Below, one piece after another: positions 26,195-40,322 of a stretch of DNA of 64,000 nucleotides (the first letter of the stretch is position 1; each line of letters starts with the position of its first letter). The stretch spans positions 215,985 through 279,984 of the forward strand of contig NZ_BOVL01000010.1 of assembly GCF_019972155.1 (NCBI RefSeq), written 5' to 3'. The notes beneath the pieces were generated by a model that did no database searches, was not told the DNA's origin, and worked only from the letters and a program-made list of their open reading frames with translations. Made by a program: the position numbers and the translations under genes. The stretch comes from Bradyrhizobium sp. RD5-C2 (GTDB lineage Bacteria > Pseudomonadota > Alphaproteobacteria > Rhizobiales > Xanthobacteraceae).

Positions 26195-27808
26195 TCAATG
26201 CCCGCCGGCGCCGCCCGCCGCGTTCTTCGGCTTGCCGGTCAGCACGATCGCGATCGCAGCAAGCGCCAGCACGACGCCGATCACCGCGAAGGCGTCGCTG
26301 AAGCCGAGCACCAGCGCCTGGCGCTTCACGATATTGCCGATCGCAACGATCGCCTGGCTGTGTGCGGTTGCGGGGTCCGAGATGCCGTGGCTGAGGAAGT
26401 AGTTGGTGACGTCGGCGATCCGGGCACGCACCTCCTCGCGGCCCAGATGCACGGACTGGCCGATGATGTTGGAGTGGAACTGCTCGCGCTTGGTGACGAT
26501 GGTGGCGAGCAGCGCCGTGCCGATCGCGCCGCCGAGGTTACGCATCATGTTGGAGATGCCGGAGGCTGCCGCCGCATCCTGCGGCGCGACGCTGCCGAGG
26601 CTGATTGCGGACAACGGCGCCAGCGTGATCGCCTGGCCGACGGCACGGACGATGTTCGGGTAGAAGAACTGGTCGCCGGAATAGTCGAGCGACATCTGTA
26701 TGTTCATGAAGGATGAGACCGCGAACAGGATCATGCCGGTGAAGGCGATGAATCTCGCGTCGAAGCGCTGCATCAGCTTCGGCACCAGCGGGATCAGGAT
26801 CAGCTGCGGCAGGCCGGTCCAGGCCAGCACCTGGCCGATCTGCTCCGCATTGTAGCGCTGCACCTGGCCGAGATAGGCCGGCAGCAGATAGACCGAGCCG
26901 AACAGCGCGAAGCCGACGAACACCGCCGAGATGGTGCCGAAGCCGAAGCTGCGCTGAGTCAGGAGCCGCAGCCGGAGCAACGGTTTCTCGACCACGAGCT
27001 CGATCCAGACGAACAAAGTGAGGCTGACGGCAGCGATCACGGCAAGCTTGACGATGAAGGGCGAGCCGAACCAGTCGTCCTTGTTGCCTTCCTCGAGCAC
27101 GGCCTGAAGCGATGCCAGGCCGATCGCCATCGTGGCGATGCCGAGCCAGTCGCCCTCGCGCAGCAGATTGAGCTGCATCGGCTGGCGTTCCAGCGTGAAG
27201 GACAGAGTTATGACCATCACCGCGGTCGGAACCACGTTGACGAAGAAGATGGTCTGCCAGCCGTAGTTTTCGGTCAGGTAGCCGCCGATGGTCGGGCCGA
27301 TCGCCGGGGCAAACGTCACGGCGAGCGCGAACATCGCAAGGCCGATCGGCTGTTGCAACTTCGGCAGCTTGGTGAAGACCAGCGTGAAGGCCATCGGGAT
27401 CAACACGCCGCCGAAGAAGCCCTGCAGGCCGCGCATCGCGATCATCGAGGGCAGGTCGTGGGTGAAGGCACAGGCGACCGAGAAGATCGCAAACAGGGTG
27501 GCGAAGCCGATGATGATCTTGCGGAACGAGAACACCCGGCTGAGAAAGTCGGTGAGCGGGATCACCACGATCTCGCCGATCAGATAGGACGTCGAGATCC
27601 AGGAGCCGTTGTCGACGCCGGTGCCGATGCCGCCCTCGATGTTGAGCAGCGAGGCGTTGGTGATCTGGATGTTGAGGATCGCCATGAAGGCGCCGATCAT
27701 CGCGGCGACGATGGAAATCCACACGGCCATGCTGGCGCGGTTGGGGTCGGCTGCCGCGGCTACTGCGGGCGGCGCGGCAGCCGGGGAGGAGAGCGCGAGG
27801 TCGGACAT
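26195..27808 (-). CDS. DHA2-family MFS drug-efflux permease (EmrB-type)
   Basis: A 537-residue inner-membrane transporter with about 14 hydrophobic helices. Family blocks seen are IQITNASLLNIEGGIGTGVD, WISTSYLIGEIVVIPLTDFL (motif A region follows with LSRVFSFRK) and GPTIGGYLTENYGW (motif C). It works with the HlyD-type adaptor encoded just upstream (8 bases between the genes) and an outer-membrane channel from elsewhere. Substrates of such pumps include hydrophobic acids and toxic aromatics, which would suit the neighbouring aromatic pathway. AGGTGA precedes the ATG. Confidence 0.94.
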   Translation of the reverse strand: MSDLALSSPAAAPPAVAAAADPNRASMAVWISIVAAMIGAFMAILNIQITNASLLNIEGGIGTGVDNGSWISTSYLIGEIVVIPLTDFLSRVFSFRKIIIGFATLFAIFSVACAFTHDLPSMIAMRGLQGFFGGVLIPMAFTLVFTKLPKLQQPIGLAMFALAVTFAPAIGPTIGGYLTENYGWQTIFFVNVVPTAVMVITLSFTLERQPMQLNLLREGDWLGIATMAIGLASLQAVLEEGNKDDWFGSPFIVKLAVIAAVSLTLFVWIELVVEKPLLRLRLLTQRSFGFGTISAVFVGFALFGSVYLLPAYLGQVQRYNAEQIGQVLAWTGLPQLILIPLVPKLMQRFDARFIAFTGMILFAVSSFMNIQMSLDYSGDQFFYPNIVRAVGQAITLAPLSAISLGSVAPQDAAAASGISNMMRNLGGAIGTALLATIVTKREQFHSNIIGQSVHLGREEVRARIADVTNYFLSHGISDPATAHSQAIVAIGNIVKRQALVLGFSDAFAVIGVVLALAAIAIVLTGKPKNAAGGAGGH

Positions 27809-27816
27809 GACATCAC

Positions 27817-29004
27817 CTATTTGAAAGAGGCGACAGCGAGCTTGGGCGAGGCGCTGGAGCGCGGAGTGTCCCCGGCGGGATGCGACAGCGTCGCGATCGA
27901 CGGGATCACCGACATGCCCGGCCGCAGGTCGACATTGGTTGCGTCGAGCACGATCTTCACCGGGATGCGCTGCACCACCTTGGTGAAGTTGCCGGTGGCG
28001 TTGTCCGGCGGCAGCAGCGCGAACTCCTGGCCGCTGGCGGGCGCGAGGCTGTCGACATGACCGCGCACGACCTGACCGGGGAACATGTCGACCTCGATCT
28101 CCACCGGCTGGCCCTTGCGGACATTGGTGAGCTGCGTCTCCTTGTAATTCGCGATCACATAGGCGCCGGTGGCCGGCACCAGCGACATCAGTTGCGTGCC
28201 GGCCTGGACGAATTGGCCGGTGCGCAGGGTGCGGTTGCCGACCACGCCGTCGATCGGGGCGATGATGGTGGTGTAGCCGAGGTTCAACTCGGCCTGATGC
28301 TGGAGCGCGGTTGCGCGGGCCTGCGCCGCGACGGCCTGAGCGATGTCGGCTTTGAGCAGTTCCACCTGCCGTTCGGCGGAGGCGAGGTTTGCGGTGTCGC
28401 GGGCGATAGCGGCCTGCGCGCCGGCGTAGCGCGACTGTGCCTGCTGCGCGTTCTGCACACTGCCGAAGCCGGTGCCGGCGAGGTCGGTGTAACGCTTGTT
28501 CTCCTGCTCGGCGAAGGTCTGGTTCGCCGTGTCCACGGCGAGCGTTGCACGTGCTGCCTCGATCACCGAGTGCTGCACGTCGAGCTGCGCGCGTTTGCTG
28601 GTGATCGCAGCTTCGGCGGCAGCGACGTCAGCCTTCGACTGATCCAGCGCGACCTTGAAATCGCGCTCGTCGATCCGCGCCAGGATCTGGCCGGCGCGCA
28701 CATGTTCATTGTCGCCGACCAGCACCGCGCTGAGATAGCCTGACACTTTCGGTGCGATCGTCGTGTTGTCGGCCTTCACATAGGCGTCGTCGGTCGAGAT
28801 CTGAAAGCGGCCGACCGTCCAGTAATCCCAGCCATACCAGGCGCCGCCCGCGAGCAGGGCGAGTGCTGCGCCCGTCATGAGCAGGCGGCGAAGCTTACCC
28901 TTGGCGGCGGGCGGCTTGGCCGCCTCGGGACTTGCGATCAACTGCTTGGCGGTCTCGGCCGGAACCTGGCTCTCGGCCTTGAAGGACGTTTCGTGCTGGC
29001 TCAT
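27817..29004 (-). CDS. HlyD/EmrA-type membrane-fusion protein
   Basis: A 395-residue periplasmic adaptor. One membrane anchor is at about residues 44-62 (MTGAALALLAGGAWYGWDYW). It is followed by the lipoyl half-motif DDAYVKADNTTIAPKVSGYL, a long helical hairpin (about 110-230) and YTTIIAPIDGVVGNRTLRTG, QFVQAGTQLMSLVP. ATG 29004 follows AGGAG; an upstream in-frame reading runs through the divergent TetR gene and is not used. First gene of the efflux operon, probably repressed by the divergent TetR via the dyad at 29115. Confidence 0.94.
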   Translation of the reverse strand: MSQHETSFKAESQVPAETAKQLIASPEAAKPPAAKGKLRRLLMTGAALALLAGGAWYGWDYWTVGRFQISTDDAYVKADNTTIAPKVSGYLSAVLVGDNEHVRAGQILARIDERDFKVALDQSKADVAAAEAAITSKRAQLDVQHSVIEAARATLAVDTANQTFAEQENKRYTDLAGTGFGSVQNAQQAQSRYAGAQAAIARDTANLASAERQVELLKADIAQAVAAQARATALQHQAELNLGYTTIIAPIDGVVGNRTLRTGQFVQAGTQLMSLVPATGAYVIANYKETQLTNVRKGQPVEIEVDMFPGQVVRGHVDSLAPASGQEFALLPPDNATGNFTKVVQRIPVKIVLDATNVDLRPGMSVIPSIATLSHPAGDTPRSSASPKLAVASFK

Positions 29005-29114
29005 GGCAGGTGCTCCTGATCGTTCTATCCCTCTGGGAAACCGTACGAATTCTGACTTCGGCGACCCGGGATAATTAGGAAACTTGATGTTTTCCAAAAT
29101 AGAGCCCATATTTG

Positions 29115-29136
29115 GACTGTCAATAGAATGACAGTC
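29115..29136. promoter_or_regulatory. TetR operator dyad of the efflux operon
   Basis: Perfect inverted repeat GACTGTCA-N6-TGACAGTC in the 156-base divergent region between the adaptor gene and the TetR gene, ending 24 bases before the TetR ATG. Form and place fit a TetR-type operator for both directions. Confidence 0.75.
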
Positions 29137-29160
29137 ATCATCTAAAAGCATGGCTCGGGC

Positions 29161-29865
29161 ATGAACCGGAACGACAACGACCAGACAGAGCAGACCGCGC
29201 CGGAACGGCGCGGCCGCGGGCGGCCACAGCTTCGTTCCGACGACGAAACACGCGCACTGATCTATGAGGCGGCGCGGCGTGAATTCTCGGAGCGCGGCTT
29301 CGCTGCGGCCAGTATCGCCGACGTGGCCTGCCGCGCCGGCGTATCCACCAAGACGCTCTATCGTTTGATCCCGACCAAGCTGGCGCTGTTCGAAGGCATG
29401 GTGACCGACCGGGTCGAGCGGTTCGTGTCCGTCGTGAATCTCGGCGCCTGCGATGGCCGCAATGTTGCGGCGGCGCTGGAGGCGGCGCTGCTGACCTGCG
29501 CCGAGCTCATTCTCGATGCCGAGGTCATCGCGCTGCAGCGGATCATCCTGGCCGAGAGCGATAAATTTCCTGACATCGCCGAGACGTTCTACGAGAAGGC
29601 CATGCAGCGCTCGATCGCCGCGCTGGCGAATTGGCTCGGCGTCCAGCAGCGGCGAGGGCGGATCGTGCTCGATGACACCGAAGCCGCAGCCGGCATGTTG
29701 CTCGGCATGCTCGTGTTCAAGCCGCAACGCGACGTCATGTTCGGGCACAAGCCCGCGCCACTGCATAGCGAGATGGCAGCACGCGCCAAGGCCTGTGCTG
29801 CGCTGTTCCTGTCCGGATGCGCCATGCCGGCCGACCAGATCAACAAGCAAGGTGGAGGCGCGTGA
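29161..29865 (+). CDS. TetR/AcrR family regulator of the efflux operon
   Basis: A 234-residue TetR repressor with the HTH at about residues 33-75 (IYEAARREFSERGFAAASIA, DVACRAGVSTKTLYRLIPTK). The C-terminal half shows the TetR_C LILDAEVIALQRIILAESDK block seen in many efflux regulators. Divergent from the EmrAB-type operon; the perfect dyad at 29115-29136 is its probable binding site. Its stop overlaps the ATG of the next gene (TGATG). Confidence 0.92.
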   Translation: MNRNDNDQTEQTAPERRGRGRPQLRSDDETRALIYEAARREFSERGFAAASIADVACRAGVSTKTLYRLIPTKLALFEGMVTDRVERFVSVVNLGACDGRNVAAALEAALLTCAELILDAEVIALQRIILAESDKFPDIAETFYEKAMQRSIAALANWLGVQQRRGRIVLDDTEAAAGMLLGMLVFKPQRDVMFGHKPAPLHSEMAARAKACAALFLSGCAMPADQINKQGGGA

Positions 29866-30287
29866 TGCCGGAGCCGGCCGCGACCTATACCGTCGAGGCG
29901 CAGATCGCGCGCGACGACCAATCCAGATGTGAGGACGTCCTGACGCGCTGGATGGCTGCGCTCAACGACTATGACGCATCGGCCATGGACGCGCTGATGC
30001 ACTTCCCGCATGTGCGGATCGCCGGTGGCGTGGTCACCGTCTATCAGCAGCCCGGCAACAATCCGATGGACCTGTTCGAGCGGCTGCGCAAACAGGACGG
30101 CTGGCATCACAGCGTCTGGAACGAAACGAAGCTCGTGCAGTCCTCGCCGGCGAAAACACATTACGCCGTCCGCTATACGCGCTACCGCGAGGACGGATCG
30201 GTTATCGGGGTCTACGATTCCCTCTATGTGCTGAGCCTGCTCGGCGGCGCTTGGAAAATCCAGAGCCGCTCGAGCTTTGGTCCCTGA
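29865..30287 (+). CDS. SnoaL/NTF2-like protein
   Basis: A 140-residue protein with an NTF2-like cone fold suggested by an N-terminal helix pair (RCEDVLTRWMAALNDYDASA), then FPHVRIAGGVVTVY and a C-terminal strand set (AVRYTRYREDGSVIGVYDSLYVL; key R-Y-D-G). ATG 29865 overlaps the TetR stop, with GGTGGAGG 7 bases upstream. Family members are isomerases, hydrolases or of unknown function. It is translationally coupled to the regulator, not to the pump. No function is claimed. Confidence 0.78.
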   Translation: MPEPAATYTVEAQIARDDQSRCEDVLTRWMAALNDYDASAMDALMHFPHVRIAGGVVTVYQQPGNNPMDLFERLRKQDGWHHSVWNETKLVQSSPAKTHYAVRYTRYREDGSVIGVYDSLYVLSLLGGAWKIQSRSSFGP

Positions 30288-30310
30288 GCGGGCCTGCGTT
30301 ACAAGCCGCG

Positions 30311-32008
30311 TTATTTGGCCGCCACCGCCGATGCGGGAGGCTGCGTCAGCACCTGGCGGATCATGCGGGCGAGATCGGCCTTGCGATAGGGTTTTGGCAA
30401 TAGCGTGACGTCCGGGTCGAGCCGGCCGTGATGGATGATCGCATCCTCGGTATAGCCGGAGGTGAACAGCACGCGGACCGAGGGCAGTCTGGCGATCACG
30501 GCATCGGCCACCTGCCGGCCGTTCATGCCGCCGGACATGATGACGTCGGTGAACAGCACGTCGCAGACGAACCCCTTGTCGACGGCGGCCAATGCCTCCG
30601 GGCCGTTGGCGGTGACCATTGTGCGGTAGCCGAGCTGCTCGAGCTGGGCGCTGACGTAATTGCGGACCAGCGGATCGTCCTCGACGACCAGGATGGATTC
30701 GTGGCCGCCACGCATGTCGACCGGAGGAGGCGGCTCGACGTCGACCATGTCGCCCATGCTGCGCGGCAAATAGAGCTTGATCGATGTGCCGTGGCCCTCT
30801 TCGGAATAAATCTTGAGATGCCCGTCGGATTGCTTGATGAAGCCGTAGACCATGCTCAGCCCGAGACCGGTGCCTTTGCCGGTATCCTTGGTGGTGAAGA
30901 ACGGCTCGAACACCTTTTCGCGGATCGGTTCCGGGATTCCGGCGCCGGTGTCGCTGACCGCGACCATCACATATTCACCCGCGCGCACATCGAGGTTGGC
31001 GGCGGCATAAACCTCGTCGAGGATGACGTTGCTGGTCTCCAGCATCAGCTTGCCGCCGTCAGGCATCGCATCGCGGGCATTGAGGGCGAGATTGAGCAGC
31101 GCGGTCGACATGTGGTTGGGGTCGATGAAGGCTGGCCAGGCGTCGGCTTCGAGCGCGGTATCGATTTCGATCTGCTCGCCGAGCGACGGGCGCAGCAGCC
31201 GCGCGGTGTCCTGCACCAGCGTGTTGAGGTTGGCTTCACGCGGTTGCAGCGGCTGCTGCCGCGAGAAGGCCAGCAGATGCTTGGTCACCTCGGCGCCGCG
31301 AAAGGCGGCGTCGCTGATCATCTTTGTCACCGACGACAGCGCGGCGTCGTGTTCCACGGCCTCGGCGAGGATGTCGATCAGACCGGTGATCACGGTCAGG
31401 ATGTTGTTGAAGTCGTGGGCGATGCCGCCTGTGAGGTGCCCGACGGCCTCCATCTTCTGCACCTGGCGCAGCTTCTGCTCGGCCTCGAGCTGTTCCCGCG
31501 CGACCTCGACTTCGCGCGCGCGCATGAAGATTTCAGCTTCCATCTGCTCGGTGCGCTCGCGCAGCCGGTCGGTCAGCTTGTCCTGCTCGGCGCCGCGCTG
31601 TTTCAGGTGAATGAATCCGGTGACGTCTTCCACCCGATGGATGATGTAGCTGAACTGTCCGCTCGGTCCGAACACCGGCGTATTGCGCGGGCTCCAGTAG
31701 CGTTCCTCGAATCCGCCGCCCTCTGACTCGGGCTTGCGGATATCGTATTTCTGCACCGACATGGTGTCGGGGCGGCGGAACTGGACCACACGTTCCAGCG
31801 AGGCGCGCAGGTTGCGCACGCCGTCGGCGGCCGGATCGTCCGGATTATCGGGAAAAACTTCGAACAGCCCGCGCCCAAGGATCGCGGCGCGCTCGGTCTT
31901 GGTGGCGCGCAGGTAGGCGTCGCTTACTGCCACGATGCAGAAGTCAGGCTGCGTCAGCACCAGATAAAGGCCGGGTGCCGCCTCGAATAACGCCTTGAAG
32001 TCAGGCAT
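30311..32008 (-). CDS. Cytosolic hybrid histidine kinase (PAS-HisKA-HATPase-REC)
   Basis: A 565-residue soluble sensor kinase. PAS domain at about 1-125 ([15 protein letters not shown]), coiled-coil linker at about 130-185, HisKA with phospho-acceptor His in [20 protein letters not shown], HATPase with [20 protein letters not shown] and [11 protein letters not shown], and a C-terminal receiver ([12 protein letters not shown], acceptor Asp in [10 protein letters not shown]). No membrane segment. The Met at 32008 matches the usual start of this family ([13 protein letters not shown]); an in-frame TTG at 32071 lacks a ribosome binding site. No cognate regulator gene is adjacent and the signal is unknown; it converges on the SnoaL-like gene. 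Confidence 0.92.
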   Translation of the reverse strand: MPDFKALFEAAPGLYLVLTQPDFCIVAVSDAYLRATKTERAAILGRGLFEVFPDNPDDPAADGVRNLRASLERVVQFRRPDTMSVQKYDIRKPESEGGGFEERYWSPRNTPVFGPSGQFSYIIHRVEDVTGFIHLKQRGAEQDKLTDRLRERTEQMEAEIFMRAREVEVAREQLEAEQKLRQVQKMEAVGHLTGGIAHDFNNILTVITGLIDILAEAVEHDAALSSVTKMISDAAFRGAEVTKHLLAFSRQQPLQPREANLNTLVQDTARLLRPSLGEQIEIDTALEADAWPAFIDPNHMSTALLNLALNARDAMPDGGKLMLETSNVILDEVYAAANLDVRAGEYVMVAVSDTGAGIPEPIREKVFEPFFTTKDTGKGTGLGLSMVYGFIKQSDGHLKIYSEEGHGTSIKLYLPRSMGDMVDVEPPPPVDMRGGHESILVVEDDPLVRNYVSAQLEQLGYRTMVTANGPEALAAVDKGFVCDVLFTDVIMSGGMNGRQVADAVIARLPSVRVLFTSGYTEDAIIHHGRLDPDVTLLPKPYRKADLARMIRQVLTQPPASAVAAK

Positions 32009-32165
32009 CGGCGGGGACTGGTTTTGCAGTTCATCCTCCCTCGCAGGGATACGGTCCCCCAGTGACCGCAATCAAGATGTGGCACGCGTTCGCGGGAACT
32101 TCAATGCTTAACATACGGCGTTAACTCGATTTTTCCGAACGGGCCGGTGTCGCAACGTCGCGGCG

Positions 32166-33092
32166 TCAGCGCGAATTCGGGAGGTAGCGCCAGCCCTCCT
32201 TGCCCAGGAAGTCCAGCATGGCCTGGGCCGGTGGCAGCAGGATCTTGTCGGTACGCCTGATGGCGTGCCACTGCCGGACGATGGGCAGGCCCTTCACCTT
32301 GAGCACCACCAGCCGGCCATCCTCCAGTTCATGGAACACCGTGTGCTGGGAAATGAAGGCGATGCCGAGCCCGGCCATGACAGCCTGCTTGATGGTCTCG
32401 TTGCTGTCCATCGCCATGCCGAGCTTCGGCTCCAGCCCGACCCGCTCGAAGTATTGCTGCATCAGCATCCGCGTGCCGGATCCCTGCTCGCGGGTGATGA
32501 AGGTTTCATTGGCGAGCTCCGATGTCGCGACGTGCCGCCGCCGCGCCAGCCGATGATCGGGTGCGGCGATGATGAAGTGCGGATGCCGGCCGAGCGGCTT
32601 CATCTCGACCTCGACATCGGCCGGCGGCCGGCCCATCACCGCGATATCGAGATCGTAGCCGCGCAGCGCGTCGCGGATTTCCTCACGGTTGCCGATCCTG
32701 AGCGTCACCTCGATCTTGGGAAAGCGGCGCGAGAACGCCGCGATCGCGAACGGCACGAAGTACTTCGCGGTCGAGACCGCGCCCATCGCGACGCGGCCGC
32801 CGCTGCGGCCTGCGATCATGTCGAGCGACTGCTCGCAGTCCTTCAGCGCGGCCTCGATCCGCTCGATGAGCGCCAGCACGTGCGCGCCGGCATCCGTCAG
32901 CGCCATGCCGTCGCCGGTGCGCTGGATCAGCGGCAATCCCGCGAGTGCCTGCAGGTTGCGGAGCTGCAGCGTCACCGCCGGCTGCGTCAGGTTCAACTGG
33001 TTGGCTGCCGACGTGATTGAGCCGGCTCCGTGCACGGCCGACAGCGCGCGCAGCTGGCGGATGGTGAGGTCCCGCGAGAAGTTCCCGGCCAT
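32166..33092 (-). CDS. cbbR: LysR-type regulator CbbR
   Basis: A 308-residue LysR regulator divergent from the Calvin-cycle operon. The HTH is in residues 1-60 (DLTIRQLRALSAVHGAGSIT, AANQLNLTQPAVTLQLRNLQ), and the effector domain includes GAVSTAKYFVPFAIAAFSRR, a CbbR signature. CbbR activates cbb genes in response to metabolites such as RuBP or NADPH and the redox state. ATG 33092 has GGAG 6 bases upstream; ATG 33104 is an alternative. The intergenic region to cbbF holds its probable binding sites. Confidence 0.94.
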   Translation of the reverse strand: MAGNFSRDLTIRQLRALSAVHGAGSITSAANQLNLTQPAVTLQLRNLQALAGLPLIQRTGDGMALTDAGAHVLALIERIEAALKDCEQSLDMIAGRSGGRVAMGAVSTAKYFVPFAIAAFSRRFPKIEVTLRIGNREEIRDALRGYDLDIAVMGRPPADVEVEMKPLGRHPHFIIAAPDHRLARRRHVATSELANETFITREQGSGTRMLMQQYFERVGLEPKLGMAMDSNETIKQAVMAGLGIAFISQHTVFHELEDGRLVVLKVKGLPIVRQWHAIRRTDKILLPPAQAMLDFLGKEGWRYLPNSR

Positions 33093-33240
33093 CACAAGCT
33101 CCATAAGAAATACTTTGCCCAGACCAAAGATAATGAAATTTCCCTAATTGGGCAATTCGCGCGTTGATACGGCCAAGGCGACTCCCCTGAGGTCGCCTCT
33201 CGACACCTCGGGACAGAGGGCGCGATCAAGGGAGAGGCCG
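33093..33240. promoter_or_regulatory. cbbR-cbbF divergent control region
   Basis: The stretch near 33131-33148 is AT-rich (TAATGAAATTTCCCTAAT) with a GAAATTTC palindrome at 33135-33142 and TNA-type half sites on both sides, in keeping with the CbbR consensus (TNA-N7-TNA) but not an exact match. A GGGAGAGG ribosome binding site for cbbF ends the region. No firm -35/-10 pair was identified. Confidence 0.5.
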
Positions 33241-34278
33241 GTGGAGATTCGTCCTGCATTGCATGCCCATCTGGAGTGGCCGACGCAGCACAACCCGCTG
33301 CGCGCCGCGACCGTTGCGGTGATCGAAGCCCTTGCCGGCGCCGCGATCGAGCTCTCGCGTATCATCGCCGCCGGACCGCTTGCCGGCATCGGCGGCGAGA
33401 GCGGAGGCATCAACCCCGACGGCGATCGTCAGAAGACCATCGACATCGTCGCCGACGGCCTGATGCGCGACGCGTTGCGCACTGCTCCGGTCGCCGCTGT
33501 GCTGTCGGAGGAGGTCGAGCTGCCGGAGACGCTCGATATCGATGCGCCGCTCTGTGTCGCGATCGATCCGCTCGATGGATCGGCCAATCTCGAAAACAAC
33601 ATCTCGATCGGCACGATCTTCTCGATCCGGCCGAAGGGCAACGACATCCTGTCGACCTTCTTCGAGCCCGGCACGGCGCAATGTGCCGCAGGCTGCTTCA
33701 TCTACGGTCCGCAGACCGTGCTGGTGCTGGCGCTCGACAAGTGCGTCGACTGTTTCACGCTGGACCCGCGAACCGGCGAGTTCGTCCTGACTGCGCGTGA
33801 GCTGCGGGTGCCGCAGGACGCGTCGGAGTTCGCCATCAACGCCTCGAACCGGCGGCACTGGAGCGGCCCGGTGCGCAACTACATCGACGAGTGCCTTGCC
33901 GGCGTGAACGGCGAGCGCGGCCAGGACTTCAACATGCGCTGGATCGGCTCGCTGGTGGCCGAGGCCTACCGCATCCTGATGCGCGGCGGCGTGTTTCTGT
34001 ATCCGGCGGATGCGCGCCAGGGCTACCGCGAAGGCCGGCTGCGCCTGCTGTATGAGGCGCACCCGATCGCGCTGATCATGGAATGGGCAGGCGGTGCCGC
34101 CTCGAGCGGCCGGTCGCGCATTCTCGATCTCTCGGCACGTACGCCGCATCAGCGCGTGCCGCTGATCATGGGATCGGCGCGCGCCGTGCGCGACGTCGAT
34201 GCGATCCACCTGACCGTCGAGCCGTTGTTCGAGAGCAGCGATGCCCCGCTGTTCGCGCGGCGCGGCCTGTTCCGCTGA
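33241..34278 (+). CDS. cbbF: Class 1 fructose-1,6-bisphosphatase
   Basis: A 345-residue enzyme that makes fructose-6-phosphate in the Calvin cycle. Metal and phosphate motifs visible are SEEVELPE, CVAIDPLDGSANLENNISIG (D-P-L-D-G-S), IRPKGNDILSTFFEPG and RWIGSLVAEAYRILMRGG with AGGAASSG near the end. GTG 33241 is chosen because GGGAGAGG lies just before it; an in-frame TTG at 33148 would place the start in the control region. First gene of cbbFPTALSX; the phosphoribulokinase gene starts 10 bases after its stop. Confidence 0.95.
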   Translation: MEIRPALHAHLEWPTQHNPLRAATVAVIEALAGAAIELSRIIAAGPLAGIGGESGGINPDGDRQKTIDIVADGLMRDALRTAPVAAVLSEEVELPETLDIDAPLCVAIDPLDGSANLENNISIGTIFSIRPKGNDILSTFFEPGTAQCAAGCFIYGPQTVLVLALDKCVDCFTLDPRTGEFVLTARELRVPQDASEFAINASNRRHWSGPVRNYIDECLAGVNGERGQDFNMRWIGSLVAEAYRILMRGGVFLYPADARQGYREGRLRLLYEAHPIALIMEWAGGAASSGRSRILDLSARTPHQRVPLIMGSARAVRDVDAIHLTVEPLFESSDAPLFARRGLFR

Positions 34279-34288
34279 GGGGGAGCGC

Positions 34289-35160
34289 ATGTCTCGTCGA
34301 CATCCCATCATCTCGATCACCGGCTCGTCCGGCGCCGGCACCACCTCGGTGAAAAAGACGTTCGAGAACATCTTCCGCCGCGAGAATGTGGTCGCGGCCT
34401 ATATCGAGGGCGACGCCTTCCATCGCTACGACCGCGCCGAGATGCGCAGCCAGATGCTGGATAAGGCCGAGCGCGGCGACAAGCATTTCAGTCATTTCAG
34501 CCCCGAGACCAATCTGTTCGAGGAGCTGGAGAGGCTGTTCAGCGACTATGCCGAGACCGGCAGCGGAACGACGCGGCACTATGTGCACGACGAGGAGGAA
34601 TCGCGGCTCTACGGCGCCAAGCCCGGCACCTTCACCGCGTGGGAAGCGTTACCGGAGGATTCCGACCTCTTGTTCTACGAGGGCCTGCACGGCGCCGTGG
34701 TCACCGACAAGGTGAACGTCGCGCAACACGCCGACCTCAAGATCGGTGTCGTGCCTGTCATCAACCTCGAATGGATCCAGAAGCTGCATCGCGACCGCAG
34801 CCATCGCGGCTACTCCACCGAGGCGGTGACCGACACCATCCTGCGCCGCATGCCGGACTATGTGAACTACATCTGTCCGCAATTCAGCGAGACCGACATC
34901 AACTTCCAGCGCGTCCCGACGGTCGACACGTCGAACCCGTTCATCGCGCGCTGGATCCCGACGCCGGATGAATCGATGGTCGTGATCCGGTTGAAGAACC
35001 CGCGTGGCATCGATTTTCCCTATCTGCTCTCGATGATCCCGAACAGCTTCATGTCGCGCGCCAATTCGATCGTGATTCATGGCGCCAAGCTCGATCTCGC
35101 GATGCAGCTGATCCTGACCCCGCTGATCCTGCAACTGATCGAACGAAAGAGGCGAACGAT

Positions 35161-35164
<4 letters not shown>
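34289..35164 (+). CDS. cbbP: Phosphoribulokinase
   Basis: A 291-residue class I (proteobacterial) phosphoribulokinase that forms ribulose-1,5-bisphosphate. The P-loop is at residues 11-20 ([10 protein letters not shown]). It has [29 protein letters not shown] and [15 protein letters not shown] (acid motif) plus [20 protein letters not shown], all typical. ATG 34289 follows GAGGGGGA. The stop overlaps the transketolase start (ATGA). Confidence 0.96.
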
Positions 35165-37182
<2,018 letters not shown>

Positions 37183-37197
37183 GAGGAGGACGCCAAC

Positions 37198-39778
<2,581 letters not shown>

Positions 39779-39790
39779 CAGGAGTTTCTC

Positions 39791-40216
39791 ATGCGCGTGA
39801 CCCAAGGTTGCTTTTCTTTCCTGCCCGATCTCACCGATGAGCAGATCGCCGCGCAGGTGCAATACTGCCTCGACAAGGGCTGGGCGGTGAACATCGAGTT
39901 CACCGACGACCCGCATCCCCGCAACACCTACTGGGACATGTGGGGCCTGCCGATGTTCGACCTGCGCGACGCGGCCGGCATCATGAAGGAGCTCGCCGAT
40001 TGCCGGCGGGTCTATGGCGACCGCTACATCCGGATCTCCGGCTTCGATTCCGGCCATGGCTGGGAGTCGGTGCGGCTGTCCTTCATCGTCAACCGGCCGC
40101 GCGAGGAACCCGGCTTCCGGCTCGATCGTGCGGAAGGCACCGGACGCAACCTGCGTTACGCGACGCATTCCTATGCGGCTGGTCGCCCCGAGGGCGAGCG
40201 CTACGCCGATCAGTGA
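39791..40216 (+). CDS. cbbS: RuBisCO small subunit, form IC
   Basis: A 141-residue small subunit. It has the red-type N-terminus [40 protein letters not shown] and [11 protein letters not shown], and the C-terminal extension (about 30 residues beyond green-type proteins) that forms the beta-hairpin in the central channel of red-like holoenzymes. CAGGAG lies 8 bases before the ATG. It is followed by a hairpin that may lower read-through into cbbX. Confidence 0.97.
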   Translation: MRVTQGCFSFLPDLTDEQIAAQVQYCLDKGWAVNIEFTDDPHPRNTYWDMWGLPMFDLRDAAGIMKELADCRRVYGDRYIRISGFDSGHGWESVRLSFIVNRPREEPGFRLDRAEGTGRNLRYATHSYAAGRPEGERYADQ

Positions 40217-40276
40217 CCGCGTCCGGCTTGTAAGCCAGGCGGATTGCTCCCTCGACCGTCTGGTCCGGATGCACTT

Positions 40277-40310
40277 CTCCGTCGTCGCCGCCGCGGCGAC
40301 GGAGCCTTTT
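40277..40310 (+). terminator. Terminator-like hairpin between cbbS and cbbX
   Basis: An inverted repeat with arms CTCCGTCG (40277-40284) and CGACGGAG (40297-40304) and GC-rich inner bases, followed by CCTTTT. The short T-run makes it a weak intrinsic terminator or attenuator, which would let cbbX be made at lower levels than cbbLS. Confidence 0.6.
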
Positions 40311-40322
40311 CGAAGCGAGAGG

